Assembly (NCBI GenBank): GCA_009691915.1
Contig: SIAD01000008.1
Coordinates: 1-64,000, forward strand
From: Phycisphaerales bacterium
GTDB lineage: Bacteria; Planctomycetota; Phycisphaerae; Phycisphaerales; SM1A02
DNA: 64,000 nucleotides
Direction of reading: 5' to 3'
Numbering within the stretch: position 1 is the first letter of the stretch; each line of letters begins with the position of its first letter. Below the pieces are notes generated by a model. It saw only the letters and a list, made by a program, of their open reading frames with translations. It was not told where the DNA came from and ran no database searches. This document shows, piece after piece, positions 25,195-32,774 of this stretch. A program made the position numbers and the translations under genes.

Positions 25195-27096
25195 ATGTGC
25201 GGAATAATCGGCTATTTCGGGCGATTCGATCAGGACGCGCTCGGGCGCGGACTCGACCGGATTGCCCATCGGGGGCCCGACGATTCCGGCACCTACTTCG
25301 ACGATGGGGGCGCGGTGGGATTAGGGCATCGGCGTCTCTCCATTCTGGACCTGTCGCCCTTGGGCCATCAGCCGATGTCGTCCGACGACGGCGCCGTCAC
25401 CATCATCTTCAATGGAGAGATTTTCAATTTCCGAGAGATTCGGTTGCAGCTGGAGTCACAGGGCGTTGTGTTCCGTGGCCACTCGGACACCGAAGTCCTC
25501 CTGTCGCTCTACCTCGCCGAGGGCGAGCAGATGCTCGGGAGGCTCAACGGAATGTTCGCATTCGCCATCTGGGATCGGCGCTCCCGCATGATGTTCATCG
25601 CGCGGGACGGGATGGGGATCAAGCCTCTCTATTACTGTTCGAACGCGCGAGGCGTCGCCTTCGCCAGCGAGATCAAGGGTCTCCTGCGCCTTGTTCCCGA
25701 GGAGCGCGAACTCGATCTCGCCTCGCTGCACCGATACTTGACGCACCTCTGGTGCCCCGGTGCTGGGACGCCGCTCAAGTCGATCCGAAAGCTGCTGCCC
25801 GGGCATGCCATGACCATTCGGGAGGGGACGATCCTGCGCCTGTGGGAGTGGTACACGCTCCCCCACTTGAGGGGAGTCTCTGCGGACCTCTCCGAGGCAG
25901 AGTCGATCGAGGGGACTGCCCGGGAGATTCGAGCGGCGGTGACGCGGCAATTGGTTTCGGATGTCCCGGTCGGCGCATTCCTCTCCGGCGGGCTCGACTC
26001 AAGCGCTGTGGTGGCTTTCGCGCGGGAGACTGCATCGGACTTCCGCTGCTTTACGATCGAGTCGCAGAATGGCGTGGATGAAGGGGAGACAGACGATTTG
26101 CCTTACGCACGACGGGTGGCAGAGCACCTGGGAGTTCGCCTCGACATCGTGACGATCGACTCCCATCGGATGGCCGGGGACATCGAGAAGATGATTGTCC
26201 AACTCGATGAGCCGCTGGCCGATGCCGCGCCGCTCAATGTGCTCTACATCTGCCAACTCGCGCGCGAGCAGGGCATCAAGGTCCTCCTGTCAGGAGCCGG
26301 AGGCGACGACCTGTTCACTGGATACCGCCGCCATGTCGCCGCGAACTACGAGCGGTGGTGGTCGTGGCTCCCGGAGGTCGTTCGCAGGGGATTTGAGAAC
26401 TGGAGCGCGGGGCTCGACAAGCGACGACCGACGAGTCGCCGGGTCGCCCGACTGGGTAGGGCTGCTGGGCTCTCCGGAGACCAGCGCATCGCCAGCTACT
26501 TCGCGTGGGTGAGCGACCGTTCACTTCGGGCCCTGTACTCGGACTCGTTTCGCAGTGGTCTGGGTGATAGTTCGGCGTCAGCACCGTTGTTGGACACACT
26601 CAGGCGAGCACCCAGCTCGATGCACCGCGTCGACAAAATGCTCTCTCTCGAACAGCTCCACTTCCTTCCTGACCACAACCTGCCCTACACCGACAGGATG
26701 TCGATGGCCGTCGGGGTCGAAGTCCGCGTCCCGTTGATCGACAAGGAAGTCGTGGAGTTCGCGGCGCGCATCCCCATTGCGCTGAAGCAGCGCGGCCGCG
26801 TGGGAAAGTGGGTCTTCAAGAAGGCGATGGAGCCGTACCTTCCGCACGAAACAATTTATCGACCCAAGTCAGGATTCACGGCACCGATCAGGCGGTGGAT
26901 GCGCAGCGACTTCAAGCCGATGCTCGCGGATGTACTCAGCCCCGAGAGTGTCCGCCGCCGCGGGCTGTTCGATGTTCGCGCCGTTGAGCGGCTCATTTCC
27001 CAGAATGACTCAGGGAACGCCGATGCCAGCCATACGCTCCTGTCGCTGCTGTCCATCGAGATCTGGTGTCGCAACTACATTGACCGCCTGCCCTAG
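25195..27096 (+). CDS. asnB: Asparagine synthase-type amidotransferase, copy 2
   Basis: 633 residues. Nucleophile Cys2 (MCGIIGYFG), the glutaminase signature AHRGPDDSGTY, and the synthetase pyrophosphate loop SGGLDSS near residue 264. Both domains look complete, and the C-terminal YTDRMSMAVGVEVRVPLID is the standard asparagine-synthase segment. It is clearly a different subtype from the copy at 18603, so not a recent duplicate. Copies like this sit in many capsule or exopolysaccharide loci, where a sugar acid may be the acceptor of the amide. It starts a new gene run, four bases before the methyltransferase. Confidence 0.9.
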   Translation: MCGIIGYFGRFDQDALGRGLDRIAHRGPDDSGTYFDDGGAVGLGHRRLSILDLSPLGHQPMSSDDGAVTIIFNGEIFNFREIRLQLESQGVVFRGHSDTEVLLSLYLAEGEQMLGRLNGMFAFAIWDRRSRMMFIARDGMGIKPLYYCSNARGVAFASEIKGLLRLVPEERELDLASLHRYLTHLWCPGAGTPLKSIRKLLPGHAMTIREGTILRLWEWYTLPHLRGVSADLSEAESIEGTAREIRAAVTRQLVSDVPVGAFLSGGLDSSAVVAFARETASDFRCFTIESQNGVDEGETDDLPYARRVAEHLGVRLDIVTIDSHRMAGDIEKMIVQLDEPLADAAPLNVLYICQLAREQGIKVLLSGAGGDDLFTGYRRHVAANYERWWSWLPEVVRRGFENWSAGLDKRRPTSRRVARLGRAAGLSGDQRIASYFAWVSDRSLRALYSDSFRSGLGDSSASAPLLDTLRRAPSSMHRVDKMLSLEQLHFLPDHNLPYTDRMSMAVGVEVRVPLIDKEVVEFAARIPIALKQRGRVGKWVFKKAMEPYLPHETIYRPKSGFTAPIRRWMRSDFKPMLADVLSPESVRRRGLFDVRAVERLISQNDSGNADASHTLLSLLSIEIWCRNYIDRLP

Positions 27097-27100
27097 CCCA

Positions 27101-27919
27101 ATGACCGTGAACGACGAAAAAGACAAGGTCCACGACTTCTGGAACCGCGCGTCGTGCGGGGAGGCTCTTCTCCTTGCGAGTATGGACCGCGACGGCTACG
27201 CCGGTCAGGCGAAGGCTCGATACGAACTCGAGCCCTACATCGACGACCTTGCACGATTCGGCGAAGCCAAAGGACAAATGGTGCTCGAAATCGGGGTCGG
27301 GCTCGGTGCGGATCATCAGCGATTCGCAGAGGCCGGGGCCGCCCTCTATGGAATCGATCTGACCCAGCTGGCTGTTGACCACACGATGCGGCGACTAGAA
27401 GCGTTCAACCTTCACTCGAACCTGTCCCGAGGCGACGCCGAGAACCTCTCTTTTCCTGATGGGACCTTTGACATCGTCTACTCGTGGGGTGTGCTGCATC
27501 ACAGCCCGAACACACGCCAAGCGTTCGACGAAGTGTTGCGCGTCCTCAAACCCGGTGGACGCGCGGCGATCATGATCTACTCGAAGTGGAGCCTCGTGGG
27601 GCTCATGCTCTGGGGTCGCTATGCGCTCCTGCGCGGTCGGCCCTTTACCAAGATGGCGACGATTTATTCCAGATACCTCGAGAGCCCGGGAACGAAGGCA
27701 TTCACCCGTCACGAGGCAGAACGCCTGACGCGCAGGTTTTCGTCCGTGCGGATCTGGACGGTGATGAGCCATGGCGACCTCCTCGCGTCAGGCGCCGGTC
27801 AGAGGCATTCCGGCATGATTCTCTCACTTGCCAGACGACTCTGGCCGAGATGGCTCTTCCGCACGCTATGTCCGCACGCGGGACTCTTCATGCTCATCGA
27901 GGCCCAGAAACCATCGTGA
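27101..27919 (+). CDS. SAM-dependent methyltransferase, class I
   Basis: 272 residues from ATG 27101; the longer upstream frame lies inside the amidotransferase gene and is discarded. Motif I is VLEIGVGLGADHQRF near residue 64. The acidic residue ending the second strand is in GIDLTQLAVDH. The FDIVYSWGVLHHSPNTRQAF segment is typical of methyltransferase type-11 domains. The C-terminal region is basic and could touch a membrane. The substrate is probably a sugar or sugar-lipid, judging only from the locus. Its TGA overlaps the next start as GTGA. Confidence 0.85.
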   Translation: MTVNDEKDKVHDFWNRASCGEALLLASMDRDGYAGQAKARYELEPYIDDLARFGEAKGQMVLEIGVGLGADHQRFAEAGAALYGIDLTQLAVDHTMRRLEAFNLHSNLSRGDAENLSFPDGTFDIVYSWGVLHHSPNTRQAFDEVLRVLKPGGRAAIMIYSKWSLVGLMLWGRYALLRGRPFTKMATIYSRYLESPGTKAFTRHEAERLTRRFSSVRIWTVMSHGDLLASGAGQRHSGMILSLARRLWPRWLFRTLCPHAGLFMLIEAQKPS

Positions 27920-30030
27920 AACAGATCCTCCAGTCTCTCAAGTCAGGTGCGACCGAGACCGCGGATGTGCCCTGTCCAGCCGTTCGCCGGGGGCACCTAC
28001 TCATCCGTTCATCGAACACGCTCGTCTCGGTGGGCACAGAGAGGATGCTGGTCGAGTTCGGCAAGGCCGGATGGATCGAGAAGGCGCGACAGCAGCCTGA
28101 CAAGGTCAGGATGGTGCTCGACAAGATCAAGACCGACGGTCTCATGCCGACGATCGAGGCGGTGTTCAACAAGCTCGACCAGCCTCTGCCGCTGGGCTAC
28201 TGCAATGTCGGCATCGTGGTCGCGGTCGGTGCCGGCGTCTCGGGATTCGAAGTGGGCGATCGCGTGGCGAGCAACGGCAAGCACGCCGAGATCGTCTGCG
28301 TCCCCGTCAACCTCTGCGCCAAGGTTCCCGCATCTCTCACGGACGAAGAAGCTGCGTTCACAGTGCTCGGCGCGATCGCCCTCCAAGGGATCCGCCTTGT
28401 TCAGCCGACACTCGGAGAGGCGGTGGTCGTGACGGGGATGGGCCTCATCGGCCTCGTCGCCGCGCAACTCCTACGCGCACACGGCTGCCGCGTGCTCGGC
28501 ATCGACTTCGACTCACAGAAACTCGCGATGGCCCGTGCGCTTGGTGTCGATACGGTTGACCTCTCGCAGGGACAGGATCCCATCGCCGCCGCCGATGCCT
28601 TCTCGCGCACTCGTGGCGTAGACGCGGTGGTGATCACCGCGTCTACCAAGAGCAACCAACCGATGCACCAGGCCGCGCAGATGTGCCGCAAGCGGGGCCG
28701 CATTGTCCTCGTCGGGGTCACTGGCCTTGAGCTCAGTCGCGACGACTTCTTCAAGAAGGAGATCACCTTCCAGGTCTCCTGTTCTTACGGTCCAGGCCGG
28801 TACGACCCTAACTACGAAGAGAAGGGGCAGGACTATCCCGTCGGATTCGTCCGCTGGACCGAGCAGCGGAATCTCGAAGCGGTCCTCGACATGATGGCAC
28901 TCGGTCAACTCAATGTGAAGTGCCTCATTTCGCACCGTTACGAGATTGGTCAGGCCGAGCGCGCGTACGAGGTGGTCGCCGGTTCCGAGCCGTCGCTGGG
29001 AATCGTCCTCTCCTATCCGGCGGCAGGGCAGGCGGACCAGGCCGCGCAGATGCGCCCCTCAGTAACTACCGCTTCCGCAGTGCCTGGGGATCCACGCCGC
29101 GGCGTGAGCTTCGTCGGCGCGGGGAACTACGCGACGGCAGTCCTCGCCGGAGCATTCAAGGAGAGCGGAGCGCGGCTACGGTCGATCGCCTCCAGCGGCG
29201 GAGTAAGCGGTCTTCACGCGGCGCGCAAGTTTGGCTTCGAGCAGTCGACGACGGACACTGCATCACTCTTGGCGGACCCCGATACGGGTGCGCTCGTTAT
29301 CTCCACGCGGCATGACACCCACGCGTCCTTTGTTTGCGATGCGCTCAAGGCCGGGAAGCACGCGTTTGTCGAGAAGCCGCTCTGTCTCTCGATGGAGGAA
29401 CTCCGCGCGATCGAGGTGGCCCACGCCCTGGCGACGGGCCGTGCCATGGTGATGGTCGGTTACAACCGTCGATTCGCTCCTCAGGTAGCAAAGATGAAGT
29501 CGCTTCTGCAGGCGACACCGGGCCCAAAGTCGTTCATCGCCACCATGAATGCGGGCGCGATTCCTGCCGACCACTGGGTCCATGATTCGCAGCAGGGGGG
29601 CGGCCGCATCATCGGCGAGGCGTGCCACTATGTTGATCTCCTTCGCTTCCTCGCAGGTTCGCCGATCGCGTCCCACGCGACGGCGTTCATGCGTTCGCCC
29701 ACAGGCGACACCGCGACCATCACGCTCAAGTTCGAGGATGGTTCGCTCGGCACGGTTCACTACTTTGCCAACGGCAGCAAGTCGTTCCCCAAGGAGCGCA
29801 TCGAGGTGTTTGCTGGAGGCGGCGTCCTTCAGTTGGACAATTTCCGCAAGCTCCGCGGGTTCGCCTGGAGTGGCTTCTCGAAGATGAACCTGTGGCGTCA
29901 GGACAAGGGCCAGCGCGCGTGCGCGGCAGCATTCGTGCGCGCGACGGCAGAGGGTGGCCCTTCCCCCATCCCCTTCGAGGAAGTTATCGAAGTCGCCCGT
30001 ACCTGCATCGAGATCTCGGAGTCCTCATGA
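27916..30030 (+). CDS. Bi-domain oxidoreductase: zinc-ADH-like plus Gfo/Idh/MocA
   Basis: 704 residues from GTG 27916, which overlaps the methyltransferase stop; a frame opening at 27484 runs through that gene and is not used. The N-terminal half (about 1-365) is a medium-chain dehydrogenase/reductase with NADP motif VVVTGMGLIGLVAAQLL and a GYCNVGIVVAVGAGV element. The C-terminal half (about 385-704) is a Gfo/Idh/MocA oxidoreductase with VSFVGAGNYATAVLAGAF, EKPLCLSMEEL and MVGYNRRFAPQ. Such fusions recur next to heparinase-like and epimerase genes in polysaccharide loci. The reaction is unknown; oxidation of a nucleotide sugar is plausible. Confidence 0.88.
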   Translation: MKQILQSLKSGATETADVPCPAVRRGHLLIRSSNTLVSVGTERMLVEFGKAGWIEKARQQPDKVRMVLDKIKTDGLMPTIEAVFNKLDQPLPLGYCNVGIVVAVGAGVSGFEVGDRVASNGKHAEIVCVPVNLCAKVPASLTDEEAAFTVLGAIALQGIRLVQPTLGEAVVVTGMGLIGLVAAQLLRAHGCRVLGIDFDSQKLAMARALGVDTVDLSQGQDPIAAADAFSRTRGVDAVVITASTKSNQPMHQAAQMCRKRGRIVLVGVTGLELSRDDFFKKEITFQVSCSYGPGRYDPNYEEKGQDYPVGFVRWTEQRNLEAVLDMMALGQLNVKCLISHRYEIGQAERAYEVVAGSEPSLGIVLSYPAAGQADQAAQMRPSVTTASAVPGDPRRGVSFVGAGNYATAVLAGAFKESGARLRSIASSGGVSGLHAARKFGFEQSTTDTASLLADPDTGALVISTRHDTHASFVCDALKAGKHAFVEKPLCLSMEELRAIEVAHALATGRAMVMVGYNRRFAPQVAKMKSLLQATPGPKSFIATMNAGAIPADHWVHDSQQGGGRIIGEACHYVDLLRFLAGSPIASHATAFMRSPTGDTATITLKFEDGSLGTVHYFANGSKSFPKERIEVFAGGGVLQLDNFRKLRGFAWSGFSKMNLWRQDKGQRACAAAFVRATAEGGPSPIPFEEVIEVARTCIEISESS

Positions 30031-31142
30031 GAGCGACTCCCGGCAGTGTGATCGTCGACATCATCGCCGGCGCACGCCCGAACTTTATGAAGATCGCGCC
30101 AATCATCCGCGCTTTCGAGGCGCGTTCTGCACAAGGCGGTCCCCTGCGCTATCGACTCATTCACACCGGCCAGCACTATGACGCGAAGATGTCAGGCGAC
30201 TTCTTCGAACAGTTGGGAATCCCAGCGCCGCACCTCAACCTCGAGGTCGGTTCAGGGTCGCATGCTGAGCAGACGGCGGGCATCATGGTCGGCTACGAGA
30301 AGGCGCTGATGGAGCAACGCAGCGCGATGTGCATCGTCGTCGGCGATGTCACTTCGACCATGGCGTGTGCGATCACCGCGCAGAAGCTCTGGGTGAGGGT
30401 GGGTCATGTCGAAGGGGGTATCCGCTCCGGGGACTGGACGATGCCCGAGGAAATCAATCGGATGGTGACCGACGCGATCACAAACGACTTCTTCACGACC
30501 AGCGAAGTCGCCAACGCCAATCTTCGCCGCACCGGCATCTCCGATGACCAGATCCACTTCGTCGGCAACACGATGATCGACACGCTGCTGGCAAACCTCG
30601 ACCGTCTGCAGAAGCCTCCCTTCTGGGATGAACTTAGGCTTGAGCCACAGAGGTTCATCGTGCTGACTCTCCATCGACCGAACAATGTTGATGGCCAGGG
30701 GACGCTCGCCGCCCTCCTGATGGCAGTCGGTGCGGGCGCGCATGGGTTGCCGGTTGTCTTTCCGGTGCATCCACGGACCGCCAAGACACTCAAGGAGATC
30801 GCGGAGCTACCGGTCAATCTCCACTTCGTGGATCCCCAGCCATACCTTGAGTTCAATTACCTCGTGAAGCATGCCAAGGCGGTCATCACCGACTCGGGGG
30901 GTATTACAGAGGAGACGACCGTCATGGGTGTTCCATGCATGACACTGCGCAATTCGACCGAGCGCCCGGAAACGGTCACGATGGGGACAAACGAGCTTCT
31001 TGGCACCGACCCTGCCGCGCTCAAGCCCGCATGCGACCGGCTCTTCGCCGGCGGGTGGAAGCAGGGGGCGATCCCGCCACTCTGGGATGGAAAGACGGGA
31101 CCACGAATCGTGACAGTCCTCGAGCGACTGCTGGCGGCATAG
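30027..31142 (+). CDS. wecB: UDP-N-acetylglucosamine 2-epimerase, non-hydrolysing
   Basis: Interconverts UDP-GlcNAc and UDP-ManNAc, feeding ManNAc-type sugars into the polymer. 371 residues from ATG 30027, which overlaps the oxidoreductase stop by ATGA. Diagnostic pieces are ARPNFMKIAPI near residue 16, HTGQHYD, VGHVEGGIRSGDWTMPEEINR, LTLHRPNNVD and the active-site loop DSGGITEETTVMGVPCMTLRN. The usual partner WecC (UDP-ManNAc dehydrogenase) is absent nearby; the fused oxidoreductase upstream may use the product, which is inference. Confidence 0.95.
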   Translation: MRATPGSVIVDIIAGARPNFMKIAPIIRAFEARSAQGGPLRYRLIHTGQHYDAKMSGDFFEQLGIPAPHLNLEVGSGSHAEQTAGIMVGYEKALMEQRSAMCIVVGDVTSTMACAITAQKLWVRVGHVEGGIRSGDWTMPEEINRMVTDAITNDFFTTSEVANANLRRTGISDDQIHFVGNTMIDTLLANLDRLQKPPFWDELRLEPQRFIVLTLHRPNNVDGQGTLAALLMAVGAGAHGLPVVFPVHPRTAKTLKEIAELPVNLHFVDPQPYLEFNYLVKHAKAVITDSGGITEETTVMGVPCMTLRNSTERPETVTMGTNELLGTDPAALKPACDRLFAGGWKQGAIPPLWDGKTGPRIVTVLERLLAA

Positions 31143-31150
31143 GGCAACGC

Positions 31151-32773
31151 GTGGGATCGTTTTTCCGCTACCTCCATACGCCGAGGCACCTCAGGGCGCA
31201 GCAGGTTGTCGGCAGAGTGTGGTTCAAGATCGCGCTCCCAGGCATCGACCGCCGTGACGCACCGAAGTTCGCTCAAGCCGATGGACCCTGGGTCGCCCCG
31301 ATCGCACGGCCTCAGTCGTACACCCCGCCTTCGACGGCGCGATTTCTCGGAGTCGAGCGCGAGGTCGCAACGGCCGCAGCGTGGAACGATCCGCGGTTCG
31401 AGAAACTCTGGCTCTACAATCTTCACTACTTCGATGATCTCAGTTGCGAGGCAGACAGCGCGCATCGGGAGGCCCAGCGATCACTCATAGCGCGCTGGAT
31501 CTCAGAGAACCCGCCACCCAAGGGAAATGGCTGGGAACCCTATCCCACATCGCTGCGCATCGTCAACTGGATCAAGTGGGGTCGACTCGGTGGCACGCTC
31601 GACGACAGCACGAGGCAGAGTCTCGCCGTGCAGGCTCGCTGGCTGATGACGCGCACCGAGTGGCACATCCTGGCCAACCACCTGTTCGTCAACGGCAAGG
31701 CGCTGGTGTATGCGGGGCTTGCCTTTGAGGGTCGTGGGGCCGATCGTTGGCTTCGCGATGGCCTGGCAATCCTCGCCCACGAAGTGCCCGAGCAGATTCT
31801 AGCGGACGGCGGGCACTTTGAGGGCAGTCCGATGTACCACGCGATAATCCTCGAGGACCTCCTCGACCTCGTGAACGCGGCACGCGCGTGGCCGGGGAGA
31901 GTCAGCGACCGCGTCATCGAGCAATGGATCGAGTGTGCACAGTCCATGATCCGATGGCTCGACGCGATGACCCATCCCGATGGAGGGATCTCATTTTTCA
32001 ATGATGCCGCGCTATCGATCGCGCCGAAGCTCACCCAGCTCCGCGCAATGGCTCAGCGGCTTTCGGTTCCGGGCGACTCTTGCGCGGCGCAGCCGATCCG
32101 GCTCCTGCCATGCTCGGGGTACGCCAGAGCGAGCGTCGGCCCGGCCGAACTGCTGTGCGACCTCGCGCCCGTGGGCCCCGACTACCAGCCTGGCCACGCG
32201 CACGCCGACACGCTCTCATTCGAGCTCTCGCTCTTTGGCGATCGAATTGTGGTCAACACCGGGACATCGACCTACGCGCCTGGGCCGCTTCGCACCTTCG
32301 AGCGATCGACCAAGGCGCACAACACGCTCGAGATCAATGGTGCCGACTCAAGCGAAGTGTGGGGGGCATTCCGAGTGGCGCGTCGGGCGCGCGTCGTCGA
32401 CGCATCCTGCCGGCAGTCGGACGGCGGCGTGACGATCCTCGGCGCCCATGATGGATACACGCGCCTTCGCGGCGCGCCGATCCATCGTCGGCGATGGTTG
32501 CTTGTCCCCGATTCACTGACGATCTTCGACACAATCGACGGAGCGTTCCGCAGCGCGGTCGCGCGTGTTCATCTCCATCCGTCTGTGACACTCGACTCTG
32601 ATCACTCGGTGCGCCTGCCGTCCGGCCACCGACTATCCTTCGCCGCGCACGGCGGTTCGTTGAGCCTTGAGCACTCTTCGTGGCATCCCGAATTCGGATC
32701 CATCCGCGAGAACCTCTGCCTGGTTGTTTCCGTGGCGGGCCCGGAGTCCAAGCTCGTCCTGCGCTGGACCTGA
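31151..32773 (+). CDS. Heparinase II/III-like polysaccharide lyase family protein
   Basis: 540 residues from GTG 31151, 8 bases after wecB; the longer frame overlapping wecB is rejected. An N-terminal alpha/alpha-toroid region (WLYNLHYFDDL, NGWEPYPTSLRIVNWIKW, WHILANHLFVNGKALVYAGL) leads into a C-terminal beta-sandwich with the family's HAHADTLSFELSLFG and NTGTSTYAPGPLR segments. No signal peptide, so it is probably cytoplasmic unless exported otherwise. Family members cut uronic-acid polymers. Their regular presence beside wecB and bi-domain oxidoreductase genes suggests a role in synthesis or quality control. Confidence 0.86.
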   Translation: MGSFFRYLHTPRHLRAQQVVGRVWFKIALPGIDRRDAPKFAQADGPWVAPIARPQSYTPPSTARFLGVEREVATAAAWNDPRFEKLWLYNLHYFDDLSCEADSAHREAQRSLIARWISENPPPKGNGWEPYPTSLRIVNWIKWGRLGGTLDDSTRQSLAVQARWLMTRTEWHILANHLFVNGKALVYAGLAFEGRGADRWLRDGLAILAHEVPEQILADGGHFEGSPMYHAIILEDLLDLVNAARAWPGRVSDRVIEQWIECAQSMIRWLDAMTHPDGGISFFNDAALSIAPKLTQLRAMAQRLSVPGDSCAAQPIRLLPCSGYARASVGPAELLCDLAPVGPDYQPGHAHADTLSFELSLFGDRIVVNTGTSTYAPGPLRTFERSTKAHNTLEINGADSSEVWGAFRVARRARVVDASCRQSDGGVTILGAHDGYTRLRGAPIHRRRWLLVPDSLTIFDTIDGAFRSAVARVHLHPSVTLDSDHSVRLPSGHRLSFAAHGGSLSLEHSSWHPEFGSIRENLCLVVSVAGPESKLVLRWT

Positions 32774-32774
32774 C

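Noticed and set aside
27484-27915. Upstream extension of the bi-domain oxidoreductase
   Set aside because: Runs through the methyltransferase gene in another frame; the GTG at 27916 overlaps its stop and gives the normal N-terminus.
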